6,951 nucleotides of DNA, from the NCBI GenBank assembly GCA_021779635.1, contig JAJYAH010000370.1, positions 1 through 6,951 of the forward strand, given 5' to 3'. Source of the DNA: Pseudomonadota bacterium (GTDB lineage Bacteria; Pseudomonadota; Alphaproteobacteria; Rhizobiales; Xanthobacteraceae). This document shows, piece by piece, positions 1-6,902 of this stretch. Both the position numbers and the translations under genes were made by a program. Positions within the stretch are counted from its first letter, which is position 1. Each line of letters begins with the position of its first letter. The notes under the pieces are model-generated. The model was not told the DNA's origin, made no database searches, and saw only the letters and a list, made by a program, of their open reading frames with translations.

Positions 1-2039
1 GCCGCCCGAAACTCCGACTGCGCCACGGCGATGCGCTGGGCGCGGTTGACCTCCGAGAAGCCGCCGGTCAGCACCGGTTCGGTTTCGTAATACAGCGTGC
101 GCAGCAACTGCGCCTTCCAGCCGTTCCAGACGCCGGGACCGACGCCCCGGATGTCGGCGGTGGTCAGGATGGTGAGCAACTTCATCTGTTCGACCGACTG
201 CACGACAGCTGCGAAATTCTCGATGGTTTTGCGGTCCGAGAGGTCGCGCGATTGCGCCACCGTGGACATCGTCAGATGCTCTTCGATCAGCCACGCGATC
301 AGTTCGGTATCGGCGGCGTTGAAGCCGAGCCGCGGGCACAGCCGCCGCGCCACCTTTGCACCGGCGATCGAATGGTCTTCCGGCCGGCCCTTGGCGATAT
401 CGTGCAGCAGCGTGGTGATGTAGATGACCGGACGATGCTCGGGGCGGATCTTGCGCATCAGGTCGCTGGCGACCGTGAACTCGTCGTTGCCGCCGCGCTC
501 GATGTCCTGCAGGTAGCCGACGCAGCGCAACAGATGCTCGTCCACCGTGTAGTGGTGGTACATGTTGAACTGCATCATCGACACGATCTTGCCGAAGGCG
601 CGAATGAAATGGCCGAGCACGCCGGTCTCGTTCATGCGCCGCAGCACGATCTCGGCGTCGTTCGAGGTCAGGATCTCCATGAACAGCCGGTTGGCTTCGG
701 GATTCTCGCGCAGTTGAACGTTGATCAGCTTCAGCGAGCGCGTCACGGTGCGCATCGCGTCGGGGTGAAAGGCGAGATTGTTTTTCTGGGCGAGCCGGAA
801 AATCCGGATCAGGTTGACCGGGTCGTGCTTGAAGACATCGGGCGCCGCCAGGTTGATGCGGTTGTTGTCGACGATAAAATCGTCGCTGTCGGGCACCCGC
901 CGCCGTTTCGTGTTCGGCCGGAAGCGCGCCATCATGCGGCTGAGCACGGGCGCGGGCTTGGCCTGCTGGTCTTCCAGCTTGGCGCACAGGATCGCGGTGA
1001 GATCGCCGACATCCTTGGCGACCAGGAAATAGTGCTTCATGAAGCGTTCGACATCCTGCATGCCGGGATGCGACGTATATCCAAGCCGGATGGCGATCTC
1101 GCGTTGGATGTCGAACGACAGCCGCTCTTCCGGACGGCCCGTGAAGAAATGGATATTGCAGCGGACCGACCACAGGAAATCCGCGCAGCGGCGGAAGGTG
1201 CGGTATTCCTGCGCGTCGAACACGCCGCGTTCGAGCAGTTCATCGGTCTCGCGCACGCGATAGACATACTTCGCGATCCAGTACAGCGTATGCAGGTCGC
1301 GCAGGCCCCCCTTGCCGTCCTTGACGTTGGGTTCGACCAGATAGCGCGACTGTCCGGCGCGGCGGTGCCGCTCCTCGCGTTCAGCGAGCTTCGCGGTGAC
1401 GAATTCGGCCGCGGTGCCCTGGACCACCTCGCGGTCGAACCGCGCCACCAGTTCATTGTAGAGCGGCTGGTCTCCGGTCAGAAACCGGGTCTCGAGGATC
1501 GCGGTGCGGATCGTCATGTCGCCGCGCGCCTGCCGGATCGATTCATCGACCGAGCGCGTCGCGTGGCCGACCTTCAATCCCATGTCCCAGAGGCAATACA
1601 GGATGGCCTCGGCGACCTGCTCGCCCCAGGCGGTTTGCTTGTAGGGCAGGATAAACAGCAAATCGATATCGGATTCCGGCGCCATCAGTCCGCGGCCGTA
1701 ACCGCCGGTGGCGACCACGGCCATGCGCTCGGCGCCGGAAGGAATTGGCGAGTGATAGAGATGGCGCGTGGCGGCGGAAAACAGGATGCGGATGATCTCG
1801 TCCTGGACGAAACACAGCCGTTCGGCGCAGCGCCGCCCGTGACGATCCTTCAGCAGCACCGCCTGCGCCACCGCGCGGGCCGCCATCATCTCAGCCTTCA
1901 GGAGCTGCGCCAGGGCGGAACGAAAAACATCCTCGCGTCCGGCGTGCTTTGCGGCGAGTTCGTCGACCGCCGCGGTGATCCGCGCGGTATCGAAACGCTC
2001 GTCGGCCCCAAGTCCGGCTGGTGTCACAACGCTGTCCAT
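1..2039 (-). CDS. glnD: [Protein-PII] uridylyltransferase / uridylyl-removing enzyme GlnD, 3'-truncated by the window edge
   Basis: Bifunctional cytoplasmic nitrogen sensor: it adds UMP to PII proteins (GlnB/GlnK) when glutamine is low and removes it when glutamine is high. Reading the minus strand from ATG at 2039 gives 679 uninterrupted codons to the window edge. The N-terminal nucleotidyltransferase domain shows GGYGRG at residues 112-117 and SDID at 123-126, the acidic metal-binding residues of this fold. The GlnD hallmark VEPNVKDGKGGLRD lies at 235-248. The HD hydrolase domain (uridylyl removal) follows, with YHHY at 494-497, HDIAKGR at 546-552 and further His around EEH. The family is about 900-950 residues, so roughly 250 residues, including the C-terminal ACT glutamine-sensing domains, lie outside. 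An in-frame TAG sits two codons before the ATG, which fixes the start; the ribosome site is weak (UUAGGU). It is transcribed divergently from the OsmC-like gene. No frameshift or missing key residue is seen. Confidence 0.97.
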   Translation of the reverse strand, partial: MDSVVTPAGLGADERFDTARITAAVDELAAKHAGREDVFRSALAQLLKAEMMAARAVAQAVLLKDRHGRRCAERLCFVQDEIIRILFSAATRHLYHSPIPSGAERMAVVATGGYGRGLMAPESDIDLLFILPYKQTAWGEQVAEAILYCLWDMGLKVGHATRSVDESIRQARGDMTIRTAILETRFLTGDQPLYNELVARFDREVVQGTAAEFVTAKLAEREERHRRAGQSRYLVEPNVKDGKGGLRDLHTLYWIAKYVYRVRETDELLERGVFDAQEYRTFRRCADFLWSVRCNIHFFTGRPEERLSFDIQREIAIRLGYTSHPGMQDVERFMKHYFLVAKDVGDLTAILCAKLEDQQAKPAPVLSRMMARFRPNTKRRRVPDSDDFIVDNNRINLAAPDVFKHDPVNLIRIFRLAQKNNLAFHPDAMRTVTRSLKLINVQLRENPEANRLFMEILTSNDAEIVLRRMNETGVLGHFIRAFGKIVSMMQFNMYHHYTVDEHLLRCVGYLQDIERGGNDEFTVASDLMRKIRPEHRPVIYITTLLHDIAKGRPEDHSIAGAKVARRLCPRLGFNAADTELIAWLIEEHLTMSTVAQSRDLSDRKTIENFAAVVQSVEQMKLLTILTTADIRGVGPGVWNGWKAQLLRTLYYETEPVLTGGFSEVNRAQRIAVAQSEFRA

Positions 2040-2295
2040 GACCTAACCGGATAACGGACGGCGCCGATGCTGTCACTGGTCATTCTGGGATAGCAGCAGG
2101 TCCGTGCTGGATTCGGCCGCCTTTGAGTAAGGTTGTTCCCGTCGCGGGCGGGTGCGCGGACGTGTTTTCCTGATGGGTGTGTTTGCTTAACTCATTGAAA
2201 TAAATTGGCGTTTTAAGGCCTGCGGCGGCCGCGCCGGAAAAACCGCCGGTCGCTGGTCGCCCCAGCGGCGCTGATGCCGGGTGTCGCGCACGAGG

Positions 2296-2311
2296 CGATG
2301 TGGTGACATCG
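2296..2311. promoter_or_regulatory. Short perfect inverted repeat upstream of the OsmC-like gene
   Basis: CGATGT and ACATCG form 6-bp arms around a GGTG spacer, ending 50 bases before the OsmC-like start codon. Position and symmetry would fit an operator or a small 5'-UTR hairpin, and the right half overlaps the only -35-like hexamer. Six-base arms are common by chance, and it does not match the AT-rich OhrR operator type, so a regulatory role is only a guess. Confidence 0.25.
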
Positions 2312-2348
2312 GCGTTCCGACCGATTACATCCGATACCTCTGATATCC

Positions 2349-2353
2349 GGGAG
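2349..2353 (+). promoter_or_regulatory. Ribosome binding site of the OsmC-like gene
   Basis: GGGAG lies 8 bases before the ATG at 2362. It is the clearest Shine-Dalgarno sequence in the window and decides the start in favour of this ATG over the internal Met at residue 25. Confidence 0.8.
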
Positions 2354-2361
2354 AAACAAAA

Positions 2362-2871
2362 ATGGACGCCGCCGAACTCCGCGCCACGCAGGCCCCGATC
2401 AAGGAACGCTATAAATCCGATCCGGGTGCGGCGATGATTACGCTGAAAGCCAAAGGCTCGATCGACCGTGACGGCATCGCCTGCAAGGTGGAGACCGGCC
2501 GCGCATTGGCTGTCGCCGGCCTGCATCCGGGCACCGGCGGTTCCGGACTTGAATTGTGCTCCGGCGACATGCTGCTCGAAGCGCTGGTCGCCTGCGCCGG
2601 CGTGACGTTGAAATCGGTGGCGACTGCCGTCGAGGTGCCGCTGAAGACCGGCCATGTGATCGCCGAAGGCGATCTGGATTTTCGCGGCACGCTCGGCATC
2701 GACAAGGAGGCGCCGGTTGGCTTTGCTGAAATTCGTCTCCGTTTCGACGTCAGCACCGACGCCCCGCAGGAGAAGCTCGATCTGCTGTTAAAGCTCACCG
2801 AGCGCTATTGCGTGGTCTACCAGACCATCAAGAACGGCCCGAAGGTTTCGGTGACGATGCAGAGGGTGTGA
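2362..2871 (+). CDS. OsmC-family (Ohr/OsmC superfamily) protein, probable thiol-dependent hydroperoxide reductase
   Basis: A 169-residue cytoplasmic protein. Members of this family reduce organic or hydrogen peroxides using two conserved cysteines. Both are visible: Cys78 in LLEALVACAG, at the start of the central helix, and Cys150 in ERYCVVYQTI near the C-terminus. Two further cysteines (41 and 66) are not typical catalytic positions. The SGDMLLEAL segment (67-75) fits the family pattern that precedes the first catalytic cysteine. The protein is longer than E. coli OsmC (about 143 residues), mainly through an N-terminal extension of about 25 residues, and looks closer to the uncharacterised OsmC-like branch than to classical Ohr. 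It has a strong ribosome site, is divergent from glnD and is followed 49 bases later by a membrane protein gene in the same direction. The family assignment is firm; peroxidase activity and substrate are inferred. Confidence 0.88.
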   Translation: MDAAELRATQAPIKERYKSDPGAAMITLKAKGSIDRDGIACKVETGRALAVAGLHPGTGGSGLELCSGDMLLEALVACAGVTLKSVATAVEVPLKTGHVIAEGDLDFRGTLGIDKEAPVGFAEIRLRFDVSTDAPQEKLDLLLKLTERYCVVYQTIKNGPKVSVTMQRV

Positions 2872-2881
2872 GGCTGCGTCT

Positions 2882-2902
2882 TTACCCTCCCCTGGAGGGT
2901 AA
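2882..2902. repeat. Short palindrome between the OsmC-like and membrane protein genes
   Basis: Perfect 9-bp arms, TTACCCTCC and GGAGGGTAA, flank a CCT loop. It begins 10 bases after the OsmC-like stop codon. No T-run follows, so it is a poor intrinsic terminator on the plus strand; it may attenuate transcription or protect the 3' end of the mRNA. It resembles the CCCTCC/GGAGGG intergenic repeats I recall as common in Bradyrhizobium; that family link is from memory. Confidence 0.6.
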
Positions 2903-2920
2903 GAAAGCGTTCCCGCTGCC

Positions 2921-3715
2921 ATGCCTCCCGAACTTGCTTTTATCCTGACACTGATGCTGCGCATGGCGGTCACGGCCGCATTTGTGGTGTCGGCGTCCGT
3001 CATTACCGAGCGCGCGGGGCCGGTGATCGGCGCGCTGGTGGCGACGTTGCCGATTTCGGCGGGGCCTTCCTACGTTTTTCTCGCGCTCGACCATGATGCG
3101 GCGTTCATCGCCGAGGGGGCGCTGGCGAGCCTGCCGATCAACGCCGCGACCGTTTTTCTCGGTATGACCTATGTGCTGCTGGCGCAGCGTCATAACGCGC
3201 TCGTCAGTTGGTCCGCCGGGGCCGTGGTCTGGATCCTGCTCGCCGCCTTGTCGCGAGCGGTCCACTGGTCGCTGGCAAGCGGCCTTGCCGTCAATATCGT
3301 CGCGTTTGCGATCTGCATTCCGCTGCTTAATCGCTTCCGGCACGTCAGGATGCCGCTGATCACGCGCCGTTGGTACGACATTCCGTTGCGCGCGGCGCTG
3401 GTGGCCACTTTGGTGGCAACCGTCGTGACGTTGTCGGGATGGGTCGGTCCTAAGATCAGCGGCATGATCGCGCTGTTTCCGGTGGTGTTCTCCAGCATGA
3501 TGCTGATCCTGCACCCGCGCATCGGCGGCCCGCCGACCGCCGCCGTGATCGCCAACAGTGGCTGGGGTCTGCTCGGCTTCGGCGTTGCGGTCGCCGTGCT
3601 GCATGTCGCGGCGCTTCGATTCGGCTCGACGATCGCGCTCAGCCTCGCATTGATGACGAGCGTGAGCTGGAATCTCGGATTGTGGTGGATAGGGCGGAGG
3701 CGCGTGGTGCGTTGA
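2921..3715 (+). CDS. Uncharacterised multi-pass inner-membrane protein with an internal duplication
   Basis: A 264-residue protein, mostly hydrophobic, with about seven to nine predicted membrane segments (roughly 6-28, 33-56, 68-88, 95-113, 116-136, 155-175, 178-198, 211-230, 234-257). I do not recognise a named family. The halves look related: from LR at 13-14 and LR at 156-157 the segments align without gaps at an offset of 143, including GP at 33-34 and 176-177 and Pro at 44 and 187. Such two-fold repeats are common in transporters, but no substrate motif is visible. The C-terminus is Arg-rich (RRRVVR), suggesting a cytoplasmic end. The start is uncertain: no Shine-Dalgarno sequence sits at proper spacing before this ATG, and Met12 or Met15 are alternatives, though either would cut into the first membrane segment. 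It could be co-transcribed with the OsmC-like gene; the 49-base gap contains a hairpin. Confidence 0.85.
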   Translation: MPPELAFILTLMLRMAVTAAFVVSASVITERAGPVIGALVATLPISAGPSYVFLALDHDAAFIAEGALASLPINAATVFLGMTYVLLAQRHNALVSWSAGAVVWILLAALSRAVHWSLASGLAVNIVAFAICIPLLNRFRHVRMPLITRRWYDIPLRAALVATLVATVVTLSGWVGPKISGMIALFPVVFSSMMLILHPRIGGPPTAAVIANSGWGLLGFGVAVAVLHVAALRFGSTIALSLALMTSVSWNLGLWWIGRRRVVR

Positions 3716-3718
3716 ACT

Positions 3719-3798
3719 CGTCATTGCGAGCGCAGCGAAGCAATCCACTCTTGCTTTCTTGTTGCCTTATGGATTGCTTCGCTGCGCTCGCAATGACG
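3719..3798. repeat. Large palindromic intergenic repeat between convergent genes
   Basis: Two perfect 29-bp arms (3719-3747 and 3770-3798) flank a 22-base pyrimidine-rich loop. The arms begin CGTCATTGCGAGCGCAGCGA. I recall this as a widespread dispersed palindrome of Bradyrhizobium and other bacteria, often mistranslated as a peptide containing MDCFAALAMT. It starts 3 bases after the membrane protein stop and ends 12 bases before the mutS stop, so it fills nearly all of the 95-base convergent gap. A hairpin of this size could end or stabilise both transcripts, although there is no T-tract on either side. Confidence 0.9.
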
Positions 3799-3810
3799 GG
3801 ATGGCTTATC

Positions 3811-6576
3811 CTAAGATGTCTTCGGCAGTTTCGCCTTCAGCGCGTACAGCGCTTCCAGCGCCTCGCGCGGCGACATATCGTCGGGATGCAGCGCCTGGAG
3901 AGCCTCGATCAGCTTTTCCGTTTCGCTGGGTGGCGCAGGCTCGGCGGCGGCGCGCGACGGCACCGCAAACAGCGGCAGATCGTCGGCTAGCGCGCGCGCG
4001 GTCTGGCCACGGTCCTGCGCCTCCAGTTTGGCCAGCACCGATTTGGCGCGGGCAATCACCGAGGCAGGCAGGCCGGCGAGCTTTGCGACCTGAATGCCGT
4101 AGGAGCGATCGGCCGAGCCCGGCAGCACTTCGTGCAGGAACACCACGTCGCCTTGCCATTCCTTGACCCGCACGGTGGCATTGAACAGCCGCGGCAATTT
4201 GGCCGAGAGCGCGGTGAGTTCGTGATAATGCGTGGCGAACAACGCGCGGCAGCGATTGGCCTCATGCAGATGCTCGATCGCCGCCCATGCGATCGACAGC
4301 CCGTCGAAGGTTGCGGTGCCGCGGCCGATCTCGTCCAGGATCACCAGCGACCGCTCGCTGGCCTGATTGAGGATGACGGCGGTTTCCACCATTTCGACCA
4401 TGAAGGTGGAACGGCCGCGCGCCAGATCGTCCGCCGCACCCACCCGCGAGAACAGCCGGTCGACGATGCCGATGCGCGCGCGCGTCGCCGGCACGAAGCT
4501 GCCGGTCTGCGCCAGCAGCGCGATCAGCGCGTTCTGGCGCAGGAAGGTCGATTTGCCGGCCATGTTGGGGCCGGTGATCAGCCAGATCTGGCCAGCCCCC
4601 ACCCTACCCTCCCCCGCTTGCGGGGGAGGGTAGGGTGGGGGTAGCGGCGACAGGTCGCAGGCATTGGCGATGAATGGCTGGCCGTCGCGCTTCAGCGCCT
4701 GCTCGACCACCGGATGCCGGCCGCCTTCGATGGCAAAGCCCAGCGAGCCATCGACCTCGGGCCGGATGTAATTGTCGTCGACGGCGAGCTTCGCCAGCGC
4801 GGTCGCGACGTCGAGCAACGCAAAGGCATGCGCGGCGGCGCGCAGATCGTCATTGGCGGCCGCGGCCATCGCGCAGAGCCGCTCGAAGATTTCCAGCTCC
4901 AGCCCGAGCGCGCGGTCGCCGGCATTGGCGATCCTGGCTTCGATCTCGCCGAGTTCGGCGGTGGTGAAACGCACCTGGCCGGCCAGCGTCTGGCGATGAA
5001 TGAAGGTCGCATTCAACGGCGGCGCCATCAACTTGTCGCCGTGCTGCGCGGTGACCTCGACGAAATAACCGAGCACATTGTTGTGGCGGATCTTCAGGCC
5101 CTTGACGGAGGTGTCATCGGCATAACGCGCCTGCATCGCGGCGACGACGAGACGCGAAGCGTCGCGCAGATTGCGGGTCTCGTCCAGTGCAGCCTCATAG
5201 CCTTCCCGCACGAAACCGCCGTCGCGCTTGATCAGCGGCAATTGTTCGGCGAGCGCACGCTCGAATTCGCGCGCCAGCTCCCGCGGTGGGCGGCGAAGCG
5301 CCGCCATCACGGCGGCGATGTCCTGAGGCGGACGATCGAGCTTCTCCAGCTGCGCCAGCGCGGAATCGGCGGCGAGGATGCCGTCGCGCAATCCGGCGAG
5401 ATCGCGCGGGCCGCCGCGTCCCACCGACAACCGCGCCAGCGCGCGCGACATGTCGGGTGCTGCGCGCAGCGTGGTGCGGAGTTCGTCGCGCAACGTGGCT
5501 TCCGCGACAAGGGTTGCGACGGCATCGAGCCGCCGTGCGATCGCTGGCGCATCGGTGAGGGGGGCGGCGAGCCGTTGGGCGAGCAGGCGCGATCCGGCAG
5601 CGGTCACGGTGCAGTCGATGGCGTCGAGCAGCGATCCGCGCCGCTCGCCGGCAAGCGTGCGCGTCAATTCGAGGTTGGCGCGGGTGGCGGGGTCGATCGC
5701 CATGGTGGTGCCGGCCGCTTCGCGCGCCGGCGGCGACAGCGGCGGGCGTTTGCCCACCTGGGTGCGGTCGATGTAGGTGACGGCGGCAGCTGCCGCGGTG
5801 GCCTCCAGCCGCGACATAGCGCTGAGACCATCCATGGTGGCGACCGCGAAGTAATCGCACAGCCGCCGCTCGGCGGTTAAGCTATCGAACACGTCGCGGG
5901 TCAGCGGCGTCACCGCCGGCAATTCGCGCAACAGCTGTCCCAATTCAGGATCGCCATAAAGGGCGTCAGTGACGATCACTTCATTGGGGTTGATCCGCGC
6001 CAGCGTCGCTGCGAGCTCGCCGGTCGAGCATTCGGTAACGACGAATTCCGAGGTCGAGATGTCGATCCAGGCAAGCCCGAGGCGGTCGCTGCCTGCCGAT
6101 CCGCGTGCCCGCGCCAGCGCCAGCAGATAATTGTTGGCCTTCGCGTCGAGCAGGGTGTCTTCGGTGAGGGTGCCGGGGGTGACCAGCCGCACCACATCGC
6201 GGCGCACCACGCTCTTGTTGCCGCGCGCCCGGGCTGCGGCGGGATCCTCCATCTGCTCGCATACCGCGACGCGGTGGCCGGATGCGATCAGGCGATGCAG
6301 ATAATCGTCGGAGCGCTCCACCGGCACGCCGCACATCGGGATATCCATGCCCTGATGCTTGCCGCGTTTGGTCAGCATGATGCCGAGTGCGCGCGAGGCG
6401 ATTTCGGCATCCTCGAAGAACAGTTCGTAGAAATCGCCCATCCGGTAGAACAGCAACAGCCCCGGATTGGCGGCCTTTATTTCAAGGTATTGTTCCATCA
6501 TCGGCGTGACGCGTGCGGCCGCCTCGGCGGCGGGCTGGGCGTCGGACGCTTGCGGAACAGGTTGCTGGATCGTCAT
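3811..6576 (-). CDS. mutS: DNA mismatch repair protein MutS
   Basis: A 921-residue cytoplasmic ATPase that recognises mismatches and recruits MutL. Numbering from ATG at 6576, the mismatch-binding domain (about 23-140) carries the wedge GDFYELF with Phe49 and Glu51. Connector, lever and clamp domains follow to about 590. The ATPase shows Walker A GPNMAGKS at 669-676, the signature [14 protein letters not shown], Walker B ILDE with Asp748-Glu749 and FATHYHEL with His783. DDLPLF at 865-870 resembles a beta-clamp binding motif. All key residues are intact. An open GTG start at 6603 would add nine residues, but those codons lie in a repeat, and as I recall related proteins begin MTIQ, so ATG at 6576 is preferred; neither has a good ribosome site. 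The odd feature is a Pro/Gly-rich insert at about 646-661, encoded by a perfect palindrome between the LSP segment and Walker A. It makes this region about 16 residues longer than in E. coli MutS. The gene is convergent with the membrane protein gene. Confidence 0.97.
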   Translation of the reverse strand: MTIQQPVPQASDAQPAAEAAARVTPMMEQYLEIKAANPGLLLFYRMGDFYELFFEDAEIASRALGIMLTKRGKHQGMDIPMCGVPVERSDDYLHRLIASGHRVAVCEQMEDPAAARARGNKSVVRRDVVRLVTPGTLTEDTLLDAKANNYLLALARARGSAGSDRLGLAWIDISTSEFVVTECSTGELAATLARINPNEVIVTDALYGDPELGQLLRELPAVTPLTRDVFDSLTAERRLCDYFAVATMDGLSAMSRLEATAAAAAVTYIDRTQVGKRPPLSPPAREAAGTTMAIDPATRANLELTRTLAGERRGSLLDAIDCTVTAAGSRLLAQRLAAPLTDAPAIARRLDAVATLVAEATLRDELRTTLRAAPDMSRALARLSVGRGGPRDLAGLRDGILAADSALAQLEKLDRPPQDIAAVMAALRRPPRELAREFERALAEQLPLIKRDGGFVREGYEAALDETRNLRDASRLVVAAMQARYADDTSVKGLKIRHNNVLGYFVEVTAQHGDKLMAPPLNATFIHRQTLAGQVRFTTAELGEIEARIANAGDRALGLELEIFERLCAMAAAANDDLRAAAHAFALLDVATALAKLAVDDNYIRPEVDGSLGFAIEGGRHPVVEQALKRDGQPFIANACDLSPLPPPYPPPQAGEGRVGAGQIWLITGPNMAGKSTFLRQNALIALLAQTGSFVPATRARIGIVDRLFSRVGAADDLARGRSTFMVEMVETAVILNQASERSLVILDEIGRGTATFDGLSIAWAAIEHLHEANRCRALFATHYHELTALSAKLPRLFNATVRVKEWQGDVVFLHEVLPGSADRSYGIQVAKLAGLPASVIARAKSVLAKLEAQDRGQTARALADDLPLFAVPSRAAAEPAPPSETEKLIEALQALHPDDMSPREALEALYALKAKLPKTS
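4596..4641. repeat. Perfect palindrome inserted in frame within mutS
   Basis: Two perfect 22-bp arms (4596-4617 and 4620-4641) meet around a TT centre. The arms are made of CCCCC, ACCCT and CCCTCCCCCGC blocks. In the mutS frame it encodes [15 protein letters not shown] (about residues 646-660), immediately before [10 protein letters not shown]. The same CCCTCCCCCGC core recurs in the non-coding repeats at 6798-6902, so this is a normally intergenic element that landed in a gene and kept the frame open. Insertion by transfer of the element is inferred from the match and from the length excess over E. coli MutS. Confidence 0.9.
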
Positions 6577-6677
6577 CAGAGCGTTTTCAAGTGGAGTGGG
6601 CACCGGTTCGCGTGAAGAAAACGCGTCAAAATGAAGATCTGGTGCTCGGTTCTGATCTGTTCAGAACCGAACTCCAG
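6577..6677. repeat. Composite dispersed repeat abutting the mutS start codon
   Basis: The element begins AGAGCGTTTTC one base from the mutS ATG and carries two inverted pairs. GCGTTTTC at 6581-6588 pairs with GAAAACGC at 6617-6624. The second is a hairpin with 17-bp arms and two mismatches at 6639-6655 and 6661-6677, whose inner ten base pairs are perfect (TCGGTTCTGA). The layout (AGAGCGTTTTC, ACCGGTTCGCGTGAAGAAAACG, then the GGTTCTGA hairpin) matches a dispersed element I recall from Bradyrhizobium intergenic regions; the family name and boundaries are not certain. In the mutS transcript the first stem would end a few bases before the start codon, where a ribosome site should be. Confidence 0.7.
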
Positions 6678-6797
6678 GGTGCGCAAACTACAAAATTTTG
6701 CCGCGGGGTCCTATCGGTTTGCCGCCGCAACCCCTGTTTTCCACTCCTCGGAACCCGGTGGCGTCCAAGCGAAATGATTGAAGCGAACTCAGTTTGC
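6678..6797. other. Non-coding spacer upstream of mutS
   Basis: No credible gene is visible here. It contains a perfect 10-base palindrome CAAAATTTTG at 6691-6700, the only AT-rich spot in the spacer, which might belong to a displaced mutS promoter. I could not identify convincing -35 and -10 boxes on the minus strand. Open frames crossing it translate repeats and have no recognisable protein features. Confidence 0.5.
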
Positions 6798-6902
6798 TCC
6801 CTCTCCCGCTTGCCGGGGAGGGCCGGGGGTGGGGGCCACCGCGAGTCCGGTGTCTGTGGCTGCCCGCACCCCTAACCCTCCCCCGCAAGCGCGGGAGAGG
6901 GA
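6798..6902. repeat. Pair of inverted intergenic repeats, same family as the palindrome inside mutS
   Basis: Two imperfect copies face each other. Their outer ends are perfect 12-bp inverted arms, TCCCTCTCCCGC at 6798-6809 and GCGGGAGAGGGA at 6891-6902. Inside, GCTTGC-GGGGAGGG-type sequence in the first copy matches the reverse complement of CCCTCCCCCGCAAGC at 6876-6890 in the second. The spacer is about 30 bases. The core resembles the palindrome at 4596-4641. The element explains the Pro/Arg/Gly-rich open frames here, which are not genes. Confidence 0.75.

Larger units (their letters stand above)
2040..2361. other. Divergent intergenic region between glnD and the OsmC-like gene
   Basis: This stretch of 322 bases has no credible gene. 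It must contain the promoters for glnD (leftward) and the OsmC-like gene (rightward). A conspicuous AT-rich patch at about 2181-2216 stands out from the GC-rich surroundings and is a plausible promoter area for either direction. A GTGACA hexamer at 2303-2308 resembles a -35 box for the rightward gene, but no good -10 follows at the right spacing. I could not define a promoter with confidence. Open frames that cross here on the minus strand run antisense into the OsmC-like gene and have no recognisable protein content. Confidence 0.6.

Noticed and set aside
252..2054. A 600-codon open frame on the plus strand
   Set aside because: It is antisense to glnD, whose minus-strand reading shows unmistakable motifs. 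The plus frame has low-complexity composition typical of the reverse strand of a GC-rich gene and no recognisable domain.
2080..2655. A 191-codon minus-strand open frame across the intergenic region
   Set aside because: It runs antisense to the OsmC-like gene, has no recognisable features and would crowd the divergent promoter region.
2882..3748. A 288-codon minus-strand open frame opposite the membrane protein
   Set aside because: It begins in the 3719-3798 palindrome and is rich in His, Arg, Gln and Asp. The plus strand has a coherent hydrophobic membrane protein instead.
4596..4641. The palindrome in mutS as a transcription terminator or a pseudogene-causing insertion
   Set aside because: It has no T-tract, and the mutS frame is open through it with all downstream ATPase motifs intact, so the gene is not broken.
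4714..5880. A 388-codon plus-strand open frame
   Set aside because: It is antisense to mutS, which is intact and fully recognisable on the other strand. The plus frame is rich in Arg, Gly and Gln repeats with no domain.
6798..6902. Repeats as a CRISPR array
   Set aside because: There are only two copies, in inverted orientation, with internal symmetry, no regular spacers and no cas genes.
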